Positions 11,141 through 22,730 of a DNA stretch of 64,000 nt are shown in pieces. The stretch is from contig NC_046677.1 of assembly GCF_003369915.1 (NCBI RefSeq), positions 13,268,001 through 13,332,000 on the forward strand, in the 5' to 3' direction. A model generated the notes under the pieces. The model made no database searches and had not been told where the DNA came from. It saw nothing but the letters and a program-made list of their open reading frames with translations. Both the position numbers and the translations under genes were made by a program. Position 1 is the first letter of the stretch, and each line of letters starts with the position of its first letter. The DNA comes from Drosophila miranda (taxonomy: Eukaryota; Arthropoda; Insecta; Diptera; Drosophilidae).

Positions 11141-13165
11141 GTGTTGTAGTGTTCAGTCTTCGCCAGTGAGTTAGGGCCAGAGCCTATTTAGGCTCTAACT
11201 CCGACATTGGCCAATAGATGGTTTTTTTCTGACCTCATGTTAATATGAAGCTAGGTTCGAAGGCGCGCATTTTCGCTGTGCTCGGGTCCAGCTCGTCGGA
11301 TTGGTCGGGGTTCTTTCTCCCCTAGCTACAAAGTTTTCCTGACACAAATCAATATAATGCGCTTCAAAAAAAATTAAACAGGATCTCGACGTTAATATCA
11401 ATAACCAATAAAGAAAACTCATTTCTACTCTGCGCCGATACGCATTTAGAAAACGCTTAGAAAAAGTGTAGTTCGTCTTCTGTCTGATGGAGGGAACAGC
11501 GGTGATATATGTCCCTAGTCTTTACCCACCCAACCATGACAAACGCGCTTACATTCGGGCGTTGTCCCAATTCAAAGATCCAACATCTTCTAGTGCATTT
11601 TGAGGGAGATAAGCATAAGTACTTGACGGACGGAGACAATATTTAGTTTAGGCAGACATATTCATGATTACCAATTCATTTTATTTTTTTATGTTAAATG
11701 TCCCTTACCATAAGATATTGTATTGATATTTTTTACATAAATTACAGATATAATCCGATACCTTACATTTACAAATAAACAAAAATATACAAACTTCCTT
11801 CTTCTTGGATCAGCAAAAAAAAACTTAATTATTTGAGCATTTGAGGGGGGAAATATTCTTTCAAATCAGTATATATATATCTACTTTAACAAACTTACGC
11901 CTGCATTGGTGTATAGGCATTGTGGTTTCAGTCACTAGTGGTACTCACAGTAATTGGTTAAACTCATCGGTGTATCGTTGGGCCCAAGATGACTTTGACG
12001 GATTCATTTGTATACGCTGTGTAATTTAGAGGTTGGTCAGTATAAATGTATATATATATATAAAGAGAAACACATTATCCCAAACTCATATTGCTCAGAT
12101 TTCAAAATCTTCAGTTACTTTACAAATTTACTCATTGGAGGAAGCTATTTAGTTACTACATTAATCAACACAATGATAAACGAGATATGAATATGTGGAT
12201 CTAAACAGCTGGTTCTTAGAGCAGCAGCGTATAGATTTTTATGTGATAATGATAAAGGCAAACGGGAACTTGCACTTGAAATTTAACTTGAGAAACACGG
12301 GAATCAAAATAAAACAAAAATCTGCTGACAGCAAGAGTGGTTCTGAGGCAATGTGGTTTAGGCTAGCCTAATTACTCAATCCTTTGTAAATTTTCGTAGG
12401 TTGGTGACGATTATGTCCTCCGGCTTTTTGAGATCGGCAGGTTCAAACTGAAGTTCGGACATCCAGCAGTGGTGTATGGTGGTTGGTCTTTCACGAGCCG
12501 TAAATGATTTCCAATATTGAGCTAGCCCAACGTCAACGGTTCAGCCTTCACTTTGCCGCCGTGGATGTGCACTGCACTAACTCCCAAACGGTCAGCTTTG
12601 TTGTTTTAGTAGTTGATACCGTAGATTGGTTGGCCGGCTTGGCTGTATTAAGATTTTCCAGTACTCCTATCCCTAAATAAAACTGTGTCAGAACCTTATC
12701 TTTCCACGGTGGACTAACGTACCTTTTCTTCTTTCAAGAATTTCACTTTATTTGCACTTTTCCCTCGGGTAGTTCAGCTAACGCCACTCTTCGGATTTAT
12801 TAATCCAAATAAACAGTGGATGATTGGATAATAGCGAAAAATTTGAAGTTATGTAACTCCACGTGTCTTCGCCATTCACTCTGCGATTGCTATCACGAAA
12901 ATCTATATATACGTGTGCCGTAAGTGAAACTATGCAGGGGAATGATTTCACATGAAAAAAGTCTATTCGCCTGTACCTATTGCATTCCCAAGCTGAGCTT
13001 TAAGCTTTAACATAACTGTGCAATCGGATGATCTTCTGGATCTCCTGCATTCCACCAATTTCTTCGAGCTATGCTAGCGAAGGCGGTATGAAAAGTATCT
13101 TTCTAGAAAGTGTACCTAACTTGTACGACCTTTTCCTTTTTCTTTTGATTTTCGAATAGTTGGAC
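11141..13165. other. Spacer between detached unit 1 and the three-unit array
   Basis: AT-rich and unique within the window. Apart from the minus-strand remnant at 12330-12780, I see no gene or recognisable transposon. Confidence 0.6.
12330..12780 (-). pseudogene. Decayed gene remnant, minus strand
   Basis: The minus strand reads protein-like pieces in several frames. The clearest is AQYWKSFTARERPTTIHHC followed by WMSELQFEPADLKKPED and VTNLRKFTKD with a stop near 12391. Upstream pieces (TVSTTKTTKLTVWELVQC) are in another frame, so the gene appears frameshifted at least twice. I do not recognise it. Confidence 0.33.
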
Positions 13166-13404
13166 ACTACAATCCCTAAAAGGGGGACACTCGAAGCGGT
13201 GCCGCTCTTTGCTCACTGTCCGAAACCCCCAATCGATACCACTAATGCTTTTCACACAGCACAATGTAGTACGTTTGAGTCCACCCATTATATTAAAATA
13301 TTTATAAATATTTTTTTAGTTTAGTTTGGATCTTTGAGCAGAAGCTCCTGGTCTTAATTAAAATATAACTTGGATATCTATCTAAATCAATCTAACATTA
13401 TTGG

Positions 13405-13683
13405 CTCTGATATATAATTGATCTATATCTGATCCAGATTCGGCTATCTGGTAGATATGATTGTGCGTTTAATTTTCGCGTTTCTTCTAAATTATGGATG
13501 CCACAGATTTCAGTCCATTGTGTGGCCGGAAGGGGGTGGGGCAATTGTAACAGTGAAATCTAACAGGAGTGTGGATAACCAGATGGATGCTGATCATGAA
13601 TATAAATACTTTATGGGGTCGGAAACGCTTCATTCTGGACGTTACACACATCCACTTTCACCACAAATCCAATAATCCAATAA
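13405..13683 (+). mobile_element. Truncated Helitron (DINE-1/mini-me type) in unit 2
   Basis: An internally deleted copy of the element found full-length at 51157-52285. It keeps CTGATCCAGATTCGGCTATC, GGATGCCACAGATTT, GGAAGGGGGTGGGGC, GATGCTGATCA, ACTTTATGGGGTCGGAAACG and GACGTTACACACATCCACTT in the same order. The (GTCY)n tract and the terminal inverted repeats are gone. Confidence 0.78.
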
Positions 13684-13905
13684 TTGGTAGAAGAAGCTCA
13701 GATCGATGTCCGTGGTGCTGTAGTGAATTTCATGAAAATCAATGGCCTTGATGCTGCCCACCGTGACAACGGCGTCCTAGGGAACACTGTTCCGTACGAA
13801 GGTTCAAAAGTAGGCTGCGATTCATCGGAAGACGAGGAGCATAGACGCTCCATGAGCTGCGGCTCTAGTCTATTTATTTCTCAATATCAAGTAGGCTCTT
13901 GTTAA
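13684..13905 (+). CDS. Unrecognised ORF, unit 2
   Basis: The predicted peptide is identical to the unit 1 copy, starting at the Helitron edge and ending ...SQYQVGSC. A frame preserved unchanged beside a decayed transposon suggests either use or very recent duplication. Product unknown. Confidence 0.4.
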   Translation: MVEEAQIDVRGAVVNFMKINGLDAAHRDNGVLGNTVPYEGSKVGCDSSEDEEHRRSMSCGSSLFISQYQVGSC

Positions 13906-14040
13906 CCAATAGTCTTACTGTCAATTTCAGACGTGTTTCTCCAAAAATAGATATTTCGCAGAAAAATTTGAGTAGTAGGAAAAACAATCCGAAAGTTTTG
14001 TTCCTGGCAGAGACTAAAATATAAATACAAATATACTAAA

Positions 14041-14757
14041 ATGTCCAATCTCGAAGATTTCTTTTCCAAAAAGGATAACAAAAAGTCAAAAAGAAGTCCC
14101 GAATATTTGGCGGCTGAGGAGCTGTACAAAACGCTCGAAGAATCAACGAAGTATTCGTCGGAGGACAACTCCAACCTGGAGGATGCCTTTCAATCGGAGG
14201 CATCGGGAACTGATTCTAAAGGAGCCTCAGCTTCGCTGAAATTCGGGATCCGTTTTTCAGATGAGGCCTTCAGCGAAGAAGATGAATGGTCTGACTTCAC
14301 CGAGGAGAATCGTCGTCAATTTACTAACGTGCCACGCACCTTATCGATCGCGCTTACATCCCCTGCCCCTGCACCTGGCCCATTCGCTGGTGGCGATCTG
14401 AAGGAGGAGCCGGAGCAGCTGGACACTGGAGGTGATGGCGTTGATGTGGGATCAAAGGAAGGGGAAAGCGCGCTCGCCACAACATGTCCCTGGCAGAAGT
14501 CGGAGCAGGACAGCCACGAGCCGTCCAAGCAGAATGAACAATCAGACAGGAAAGCGAATACCCCGGTGGTCAAGAAAGAAATCTACATTCCCCCGGCTCT
14601 CCGTCAGAGCCAGGGCGACTTTAATAAACGCAAGGCGCAGCCACTTCAGCGCAAGGCTCCGTCTCCGATGCCGTTCAGGCCCCAAGCCCCCGATCTCAAT
14701 AGCCTGGAGTACTTTCCGTCCTTGAGTGACTCAAAGATACTGAAGCGTTCCAAGTAA
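14041..14757 (+). CDS. CDV3-like protein, copy 2
   Basis: Intact 238-codon intronless frame with the CDV3 motifs (LEDFF start, EDEWSDF, IYIPPALR, LEYFPSL). It differs from copy 1 by Ser19 in place of Cys, APAPG in place of APVPG, and a C-terminus KRSK in place of KRPK. The promoter-proximal leader (TATAAATACAAATATACTAAA directly before ATG) is unchanged. Confidence 0.65.
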   Translation: MSNLEDFFSKKDNKKSKRSPEYLAAEELYKTLEESTKYSSEDNSNLEDAFQSEASGTDSKGASASLKFGIRFSDEAFSEEDEWSDFTEENRRQFTNVPRTLSIALTSPAPAPGPFAGGDLKEEPEQLDTGGDGVDVGSKEGESALATTCPWQKSEQDSHEPSKQNEQSDRKANTPVVKKEIYIPPALRQSQGDFNKRKAQPLQRKAPSPMPFRPQAPDLNSLEYFPSLSDSKILKRSK

Positions 14758-15616
14758 GAGCCGGGACGCCTCTACTTTTTTTGTTCAAATTTAAAATCAA
14801 CCACAGCTCCCTTAATAATAAATACAACAAGAAGACTCACTCTCCCTATTTTCACCCTGTATATTCTGACAGACAAATTGGCACTCCATAGACCCATTAG
14901 CATTACACGACTCGCTGGTGTGCCCCGATGTGTCATTAGCTCTAAACGAGCCAAATATTTACAATAAAATCGGCTATAGCCTTAAATGCACCCCGTGGAC
15001 TTCGAGCAAAACCCAACCCAACAGCAGGCCTGAAAAATTGAACTCCCCAATACTAGCTTGGTCTGCAGCAATCGGCAAGCTAATGTTGGCTGTAATTTTG
15101 TTCTCTACTTCTTTTGGCTAATAAATTGAGGTTGATGGAAGTGAAAGTGGTTTGAAAATGAAAGAACAAAACGGCTTCGTTATTCAGTTAGCTAGATGTA
15201 TGTAAAAGGTACTTTTTATTCCCATTGTAATGTGAGTTTAATGTTCTCATGCTACAGCTGGCTTGACATGGGACTACCAACTCATACGAGCACATCATTG
15301 GTTTTAATATTATTTATTCATCATTCTGTAGAGGATACAAAATGAAACGAAAAAAGTTAGTTGGGATGGAGAAGCAGAAGGCATTGTTGATTGGAGGATT
15401 GGTTGATTGGGTTGGATTAAGCGTAGTTCGTGGGAAGATCAAAGTCGAGTGTAGCAAGCAAACTTAAGTTTGCCATTTGTTCCATATGAATTATCCATTT
15501 TGTACCTATGGAATATAATATTATTTTATAGTTAGAAAAATGTATTATCGACTAATTTCTTACATACATCTTTGTCGGGTTGTAAGGTCGTCCAAAGTCG
15601 CGGTCCAGGGCGTATA

Positions 15617-16339
15617 CTACATCTTGCCCATTTTGGTGGCCATGTCCACAATTACTTCCAGATTACTCTTCAAAGTCTTCACTTGGTTCAGTACATTCGA
15701 GTCCAGTTGCATGAGCACCTCACGGTTCACTTGCTTCATTTTAAGGGGATTTACCATGAACACGCCCTTTTTGGTGGGTATGTGTACGTCGGCACAGTTC
15801 TCCCGCCGATCAGTCTGAACAGCCAGCGGGCTGCCGCCACTGGACAGCACCAACTCTCCGGCGCGTGGAAAACGTAAAAAAGCCATGGGTGGCACTTTCT
15901 GTGGGGTTCTTCCACGCTTAAAATGACTCCTGTCCATCGATTGTATGAGTGAGCGCGGCAGAAGGGAGGTCTGGGGAGTACGCGAACGTCCGCGATCGGT
16001 GCTGCGTGCTCGGCTGGTTGGTGGCTCGGGAACTGAAGAGGATAACTGTGAGGCCGTCATAGTAGCAAGTATTTGCCTTCACTTACCCTTCCACTTGTAG
16101 TCGGTGAAATATTTCAGCTTCATATTCAAAAACTCCGACATTTTCATCTCAATTAAATGCGTGTTAGTCCGGGCGTGGATGAGCTTGATTTGAGTCTCCA
16201 CCTCAGTCTTGGCGCGCATCTCAAGCTCATCGACCTGCTCCAGAACTGCATCGATCTTGATTTGAGTTAGGCGTACCTTCTCCTCTTGGTCCGCTTTCTC
16301 GCGCTTCGCCTGACGCGTCACAATTCGGGTGCGAGGCAT
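15617..16339 (-). CDS. Borealin/Australin-like protein, copy 2 (two exons)
   Basis: Exon 1 is 16339-16087 and exon 2 is 16032-15617. The 54-nt intron, donor, acceptor and phase are as in copy 1. It differs from copy 1 at Thr45 and Thr60, and from all other copies at Ser120 (MDRSHFK). The frame is intact across 222 codons. The convergent CDV3-like gene ends 860 bp away. Confidence 0.65.
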
Positions 16340-16602
16340 CTTTCTCAACTTCCGACCGACTTATGAATTATGATACTTGCTACAATAATTCTAACGAATA
16401 CAATAATTCACAGGCTACTTGGTTATGAAAAAACACAAACTAATGCTTTTCACACAGCACAATGTAGTACGTTTGAGTCCACCCATTATATTAAAATATT
16501 TATAAATATTTTTTTAGTTTAGTTTGGATCTTTGAGCAGAAGCTCCTGGTCTTAATTAAAATATAACTTGGATATCTATCTAAATCAATCTAACCTTAAT
16601 TG

Positions 16603-16881
16603 CTCTGATATATAATTTATCTATATCTGATCCAGATTCGGCTATCTGGTAGATATGATTGTGCGTTTAATTTTCGCGTTTCTTCTAAATTATGGATGCC
16701 ACAGATTTCAGTCCATTGTGTGGCCGGAAGGGGGTGGGGCAATTGTAACAGTGAAATCTAACAGGAGTGTGGATAACCAGATGGATGCTGATCATGAATA
16801 TATATACTTTATGGGGTCGGAAACGCTTCATTCTGGACGTTACACACATCCACTTTCACCACAAATCCAATAATCCAATAA
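16603..16881 (+). mobile_element. Truncated Helitron in unit 3
   Basis: Same internally deleted remnant as in unit 2 and at the same offset, so it was present before the array expanded. Confidence 0.78.
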
Positions 16882-17103
16882 TTGGTAGAAGAAGCTCAGA
16901 TCGATGTCCGTGGTGCTGTAGTGAATTTCATGAAAATCAATGGCCTTGATGCTGCCCACCGATACAACGGCGTCCTAGGGAACACTGTTCCGTACGAAGG
17001 TTCAAAAGTAGGCTGCGATTCATCGGAAAACGAGGAGCATAGACGCTCCATGAGCTGCGGCTCTAGTCTATTTATTTCTCAATATCAAGTAGGCTCTTGT
17101 TAA
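16882..17103 (+). CDS. Unrecognised ORF, unit 3
   Basis: Same frame as in the other units, with Tyr for Asp after AAHR and Asn for Asp in the acidic motif (SSENEEHRR). Product unknown. Confidence 0.4.
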   Translation: MVEEAQIDVRGAVVNFMKINGLDAAHRYNGVLGNTVPYEGSKVGCDSSENEEHRRSMSCGSSLFISQYQVGSC

Positions 17104-17238
17104 CCAATAGTTTTACTGTCAATTTCAGACGTGTTTCTCCAAAAATAGATATTTCGCAGAAAAATTTGAGTAGTAGGAAAAACAATCCGAAAGTTTTGTT
17201 CCTGGCAGAGACTAAAATATAAATACAAATATACTAAA

Positions 17239-17955
17239 ATGTCCAATCTCGAAGATTTCTTTTCCAAAAAGGATAACAAAAAGTCAAAAAGATGTCCCGA
17301 ATATTTGGCGGCTGAGGAGCTGTACAAAACGCTCGAAGAATCAACGAAGTATTCGTCGGAGGACAACTCCAACCTGGAGGATGCATTTCAATCGGAGGCA
17401 TCGGGAACTGATTCTAAAGGAGCCTCAGCTTCGCTGAAATTCGGGATCCGTTTTTCAGATGAGGCCTTCAGCGAAGAAGATGAATGGTCTGACTTCACCG
17501 AGGAGAATCGTCGTCAATTTACTAACGTGCCACGCACCTTATCGATCGCGCTTACATCCCCTGCCCCTGCACCTGGCCCATTCGCTGGTGGCGATCTGAA
17601 GGAGGAGCCGGAGCAGCTGGACACTGGAGGTGATGGCGTTGATGTGGGATCAAAGGAAGGGGAAAGCGCGCTCGCCACAACATGTCCCTGGCAGAAGTCG
17701 GAGCAGGACAGCCACGAGCCGTCCAAGCAGAATGAACAATCAGACAGGAAAGCGAATACCCCGGTGGTCAAGAAAGAAATCTACATTCCCCCGGCTCTCC
17801 GTCAGAGCCAGGGCGACTTTAATAAACGCAAGGCGCAGCCACTTCAGCGCAAGGCTCCGTCTCCGATGCCGTTCAGGCCCCAAGCCCCCGATCTCAATAG
17901 CCTGGAGTACTTTCCGTCCTTGAGTGACTCAAAGATACTGAAGCGTTCCAAGTAA
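17239..17955 (+). CDS. CDV3-like protein, copy 3
   Basis: Intact 238 codons with Cys19 (as in copies 1 and 4), APAPG and a KRSK end (as in copy 2). All family motifs are present. The combination of variants shows mosaic ancestry among the copies. Confidence 0.65.
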   Translation: MSNLEDFFSKKDNKKSKRCPEYLAAEELYKTLEESTKYSSEDNSNLEDAFQSEASGTDSKGASASLKFGIRFSDEAFSEEDEWSDFTEENRRQFTNVPRTLSIALTSPAPAPGPFAGGDLKEEPEQLDTGGDGVDVGSKEGESALATTCPWQKSEQDSHEPSKQNEQSDRKANTPVVKKEIYIPPALRQSQGDFNKRKAQPLQRKAPSPMPFRPQAPDLNSLEYFPSLSDSKILKRSK

Positions 17956-18814
17956 GAGCCGGGACGCCTCTACTTTTTTTGTTCAAATTTAAAATCAACC
18001 ACAGCTCCCTTAATAATAAATACAACAAGAAGACTCACTCTCCCTATTTTCACCCTGTATATTCTGACAGACAAATTGGCACTCCATAGACCCATTAGCA
18101 TTACACGACTCGCTGGTGTGCCCCGATGTGTCATTAGCTCTAAACGAGCCAAATATTTACAATAAAATCGGCTATAGCCTTAAATGCACCCCGTGGACTT
18201 CGAGCAAAACCCAACCCAACAGCAGGCCTGAAAAATTGAACTCCCCAATACTAGCCTGGTCTGCAGCAATCGGCAAGCTAATGTTGGCTGTAATTTTGTT
18301 CTCTACTTCTTTTGGCTAATAAATTGAGGTTGATGGAAGTGAAAGTGGTTTGAAAATGAAAGAACAAAACGGCTTCGTTATTCAGTTAGCTAGATGTATG
18401 TAAAAGGTACTTTTTATTCCCATTGTAATGTGAGTTTAATGTTCTCATGCTACAGCTGGCTTGACATGGGATTACCAACTCATACGAGCACATCATTGGT
18501 TTTAATATTATTTATTCATCATTCTGTAGAGGATACAAAATGAAACGAAAAAAGTTAGTTGGGATGGAGAAGCAGAAGGCATTGTTGATTGGAGGATTGG
18601 TTGATTGGGTTGGATTAAGCGTAGTTCGTGGGAAGATCAAAGTCGAGTGTAGCAAGCAAACTTAAGTTTGCCATTTGTTCCATATGAATTATCCATTTTG
18701 TACCTATGGAATATAATATTATTTTATAGTTAGAAAAATGTATTATCGACTAATTTCTTACATACATCTTTGTCGGGTTGTAAGATCGTCCAAAGTCGCG
18801 GTCCAGGGCGTATA

Positions 18815-19537
18815 CTACATCTTGCCCATTTTGGTGGCCATGTCCACAATTACTTCCAGATTACTCTTCAAAGTCTTCACTTGGTTCAGTACATTCGAGT
18901 CCAGTTGCATGAGCACCTCACGGTTCACCTGCTTCATTTTAAGGGGATTTACCATGAACACGCCCTTTTTGGTGGGTATGTGTACGTCGGCACAGTTCTC
19001 CCGCCGATCAGTCTGAACAGCCAGCGGGCTGCCGCCACTGGACAGCACCAACTCTCCGGCGCGTGGAAAACGTAAAAAAGCCATGGGTGGCACTTTCTGT
19101 GGGGTTCTTCCACGCTTAAAATGACCCCTGTCCATCGATTGTATGAGTGAGCGCGGCAGAAGGGAGGTCTGGGGAGTACGCGAACGTCCGCGATCGGTGC
19201 TGCGTGCTCGGCTGGTTGGTGGCTCGGGAACTGAAGAGGATAACTGTGAGGCCGCCATAGTAGCAAGTATTTGCCTTCACTTACCCTTCCACTTGTAGTC
19301 GGTGAAATATTTCAGCTTCATATTCAAAAACTCCGACATTTTCATCTCAATTAAATGCGTGTTAGTCCGGGCGTGGATGAGCTTGATTTGAGTCTCCACC
19401 TCAGTCTTGGCGCGCATCTCAAGCTCATCGACCTGCTCCAGAACTGCATCGATCTTGATTTGAGTTAGGCGTACCTTCTCCTCTTGGTCCGCTTTCTCGC
19501 GCTTCGCCTGACGCGTCACAATTCGGGTGCGAGGCAT
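18815..19537 (-). CDS. Borealin/Australin-like protein, copy 3 (two exons)
   Basis: Exon 1 is 19537-19285 and exon 2 is 19230-18815, joined in phase across the conserved 54-nt intron. It has Thr45, Thr60 and Gly120. The predicted protein equals copy 4. Confidence 0.65.
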
Positions 19538-19800
19538 CTTTCTCAACTTCCGACCGACTTATGAATTATGATACTTGCTACAATAATTCTAACGAATACA
19601 ATAATTCACAGGCTACTTGGTTATGAAAAAACACAAACTAATGCTTTTCACACAGCACAATGTAGTACGTTTGAGTCCACCCATTATATTAAAATATTTA
19701 TAAATATTTTTTTAGTTTAGTTTGGATCTTTGAGCAGAAGCTCCTGGTCTTAATTAAAATATAACTTGGATATCTATCTAAATCAATCTAACATTATTGG

Positions 19801-20074
19801 CTCTGATATATAATTGATCTATATCTGATCCAGATTCGGCTATCTGGTAGATTGTGCGTTTAATTTTCGCGTTTCTTCTAAATTATGGATGCCACAGATT
19901 TCAGTCCATTGTGTGGCCGGAAGGGGGTGGGGCAATTGTAACAGTGAAATCTAACAGGAGTGTGGATAACCAGATGGATGCTGATCATGAATATATATAC
20001 TTTATGGGGTCGGAAACGCTTCATTCTGGACGTTACACACATCCACTTTCACCACAAATCCAATAATCCAATAA
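19801..20074 (+). mobile_element. Truncated Helitron in unit 4
   Basis: Same remnant as in units 2-3, with the small deletion noted for the unit. Confidence 0.78.
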
Positions 20075-20296
20075 TTGGTAGAAGAAGCTCAGATCGATGT
20101 CCGTGGTGCTGTAGTGAATTTCATGAAAATCAATGGCCTTGATGCTGCCCACCGATACAACGGCGTCCTAGGGAACACTGTTCCGTACGAAGGTTCAAAA
20201 GTAGGCTGCGATTCATCGGAAGACGAGGAGCATAGACGCTCCATGAGCTGCGGCTCTAGTCTATTTATTTCTCAATATCAAGTAGGCTCTTGTTAA
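20075..20296 (+). CDS. Unrecognised ORF, unit 4
   Basis: Same frame; carries Tyr after AAHR (as in unit 3) but SSEDEEHRR (as in units 1-2). Product unknown. Confidence 0.4.
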   Translation: MVEEAQIDVRGAVVNFMKINGLDAAHRYNGVLGNTVPYEGSKVGCDSSEDEEHRRSMSCGSSLFISQYQVGSC

Positions 20297-20431
20297 CCAA
20301 TAGTTTTACTGTCAATTTCAGACGTGTTTCTCCAAAAATAGATATTTCGCAGAAAAATTTGAGTAGTAGGAAAAACAATCCGAAAGTTTTGTTCCTGGCA
20401 GAGACTAAAATATAAATACAAATATACTAAA

Positions 20432-21148
20432 ATGTCCAATCTCGAAGATTTCTTTTCCAAAAAGGATAACAAAAAGTCAAAAAGATGTCCCGAATATTTG
20501 GCGGCTGAGGAGCTGTACAAAACGCTCGAAGAATCAACGAAGTATTCGTCGGAGGACAACTCCAACCTGGAGGATGCCTTTCAATCGGAGGCATCGGGAA
20601 CTGATTCTAAAGGAGCCTCAGCTTCGCTGAAATTCGGGATCCGTTTTTCAGATGAGGCCTTCAGCGAAGAAGATGAATGGTCTGACTTCACCGAGGAGAA
20701 TCGTCGTCAATTTACTAACGTGCCACGCACCTTATCGATGGCGCTTACATCCCCTGCCCCTGTACCTGGCCCATTCGCTGGTGGCGATCTGAAGGAGGAG
20801 CCGGAGCAGCTGGACACTGGAGGTGATGGCGTTGATGTGGGATCAAAGGAAGGGGAAAGCGCGCTCGCCACAACATGTCCCTGGCAGAAGTCGGAGCAGG
20901 ACAGCCACGAGCCGTCCAAGCAGAATGAACAATCAGACAGGAAAGCGAATACCCCGGTGGTCAAGAAAGAAATCTACATTCCCCCGGCTCTCCGTCAGAG
21001 CCAGGGCGACTTTAATAAACGCAAGGCGCAGCCACTTCAGCGCAAGGCTCCGTCTCCGATGCCGTTCAGGCCCCAAGCCCCCGATCTCAATAGCCTGGAG
21101 TACTTTCCGTCCTTGAGTGACTCAAAGATACTGAAGCGCCCCAAGTAA
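20432..21148 (+). CDS. CDV3-like protein, copy 4
   Basis: Intact 238 codons. It has APVPG and a KRPK end as in copy 1, Cys19, and a private Met in LSMALTS (Ile in the others). Because its neighbouring Borealin-like gene matches units 2-3 rather than unit 1, exchange between units is implied. Confidence 0.65.
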   Translation: MSNLEDFFSKKDNKKSKRCPEYLAAEELYKTLEESTKYSSEDNSNLEDAFQSEASGTDSKGASASLKFGIRFSDEAFSEEDEWSDFTEENRRQFTNVPRTLSMALTSPAPVPGPFAGGDLKEEPEQLDTGGDGVDVGSKEGESALATTCPWQKSEQDSHEPSKQNEQSDRKANTPVVKKEIYIPPALRQSQGDFNKRKAQPLQRKAPSPMPFRPQAPDLNSLEYFPSLSDSKILKRPK

Positions 21149-22007
21149 GAGCCGGGACGCCTCTACTTTTTTTGTTCAAATTTAAAATCAACCACAGCTC
21201 CCTTAATAATAAATACAACAAGAAGACTCACTCTCCCTATTTTCACCCTGTATATTCTGACAGACAAATTGGCACTCCATAGACCCATTAGCATTACACG
21301 ACTCGCTGGTGTGCCCCGATGTGTCATTAGCTCTAAACGAGCCAAATATTTACAATAAAATCGGCTATAGCCTTAAATGCACCCCGTGGACTTCGAGCAA
21401 AACCCAACCCAACAGCAGGCCTGAAAAATTGAACTCCCCAATACTAGCCTGGTCTGCAGCAATCGGCAAGCTAATGTTGGCTGTAATTTTGTTCTCTACT
21501 TCTTTTGGCTAATAAATTGAGGTTGATGGAAGTGAAAGTGGTTTGAAAATGAAAGAACAAAACGGCTTCGTTATTCAGTTAGCTAGATGTATGTAAAAGG
21601 TACTTTTTATTCCCATTGTAATGTGAGTTTAATGTTCTCATGCTACAGCTGGCTTGACATGGGACTACCAACTCATACGAGCACATCATTGGTTTTAATA
21701 TTATTTATTCATCATTCTGTAGAGGATACAAAATGAAACGAAAAAAGTTAGTTGGGATGGAGAAGCAGAAGGCATTGTTGATTGGAGGATTGGTTGATTG
21801 GGTTGGATTAAGCGTAGTTCGTGGGAAGATCAAAGTCGAGTGTAGCAAGCAAACTTAAGTTTGCCATTTGTTCCATATGAATTATCCATTTTGTACCTAT
21901 GGAATATAATATTATTTTATAGTTAGAAAAATGTATTATCGACTAATTTCTTACATACATCTTTGTCGGGTTGTAAGGTCGTCCAAAGTCGCGGTCCAGG
22001 GCGTATA

Positions 22008-22730
22008 CTACATCTTGCCCATTTTGGTGGCCATGTCCACAATTACTTCCAGATTACTCTTCAAAGTCTTCACTTGGTTCAGTACATTCGAGTCCAGTTG
22101 CATGAGCACCTCACGGTTCACCTGCTTCATTTTAAGGGGATTTACCATGAACACGCCCTTTTTGGTGGGTATGTGTACGTCGGCACAGTTCTCCCGCCGA
22201 TCAGTCTGAACAGCCAGCGGGCTGCCGCCACTGGACAGCACCAACTCTCCGGCGCGTGGAAAACGTAAAAAAGCCATGGGTGGCACTTTCTGTGGGGTTC
22301 TTCCACGCTTAAAATGACCCCTGTCCATCGATTGTATGAGTGAGCGCGGCAGAAGGGAGGTCTGGGGAGTACGCGAACGTCCGCGATCGGTGCTGCGTGC
22401 TCGGCTGGTTGGTGGCTCGGGAACTGAAGAGGATAACTGTGAGGCCGCCATAGTAGCAAGTATTTGCCTTCACTTACCCTTCCACTTGTAGTCGGTGAAA
22501 TATTTCAGCTTCATATTCAAAAACTCCGACATTTTCATCTCAATTAAATGCGTGTTAGTCCGGGCGTGGATGAGCTTGATTTGAGTCTCCACCTCAGTCT
22601 TGGCGCGCATCTCAAGCTCATCGACCTGCTCCAGAACTGCATCGATCTTGATTTGAGTTAGGCGTACCTTCTCCTCTTGGTCCGCTTTCTCGCGCTTCGC
22701 CTGACGCGTCACAATTCGGGTGCGAGGCAT
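22008..22730 (-). CDS. Borealin/Australin-like protein, copy 4 (two exons)
   Basis: Exon 1 is 22730-22478 and exon 2 is 22423-22008, with the same intron and phase. It has Thr45, Thr60 and Gly120. The N-terminal helical region and C-terminal domain are complete. Confidence 0.65.

Larger units (their letters stand above)
13172..16440 (+). repeat. Tandem unit copy 2 (first of three head-to-tail)
   Basis: The unit period is 3198 bp, counted from TAATGCTTTT at 13243 to the same motif at 16441. The stretch 13172-13242 is the extra 5' edge shared with unit 1 and missing at the internal junctions. The unit contains, in order, a Helitron-derived block, the unrecognised ORF, the CDV3-like gene (+) and the Borealin-like gene (-). 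Confidence 0.92.
16441..19638 (+). repeat. Tandem unit copy 3
   Basis: 3198 bp, the same length as unit 2 measured from TAATGCTTTT. The junction with unit 2 reads AAACACAAAC/TAATGCTTTT. The gene order is the same, all frames are open, and only scattered substitutions separate it from unit 2. Confidence 0.93.
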
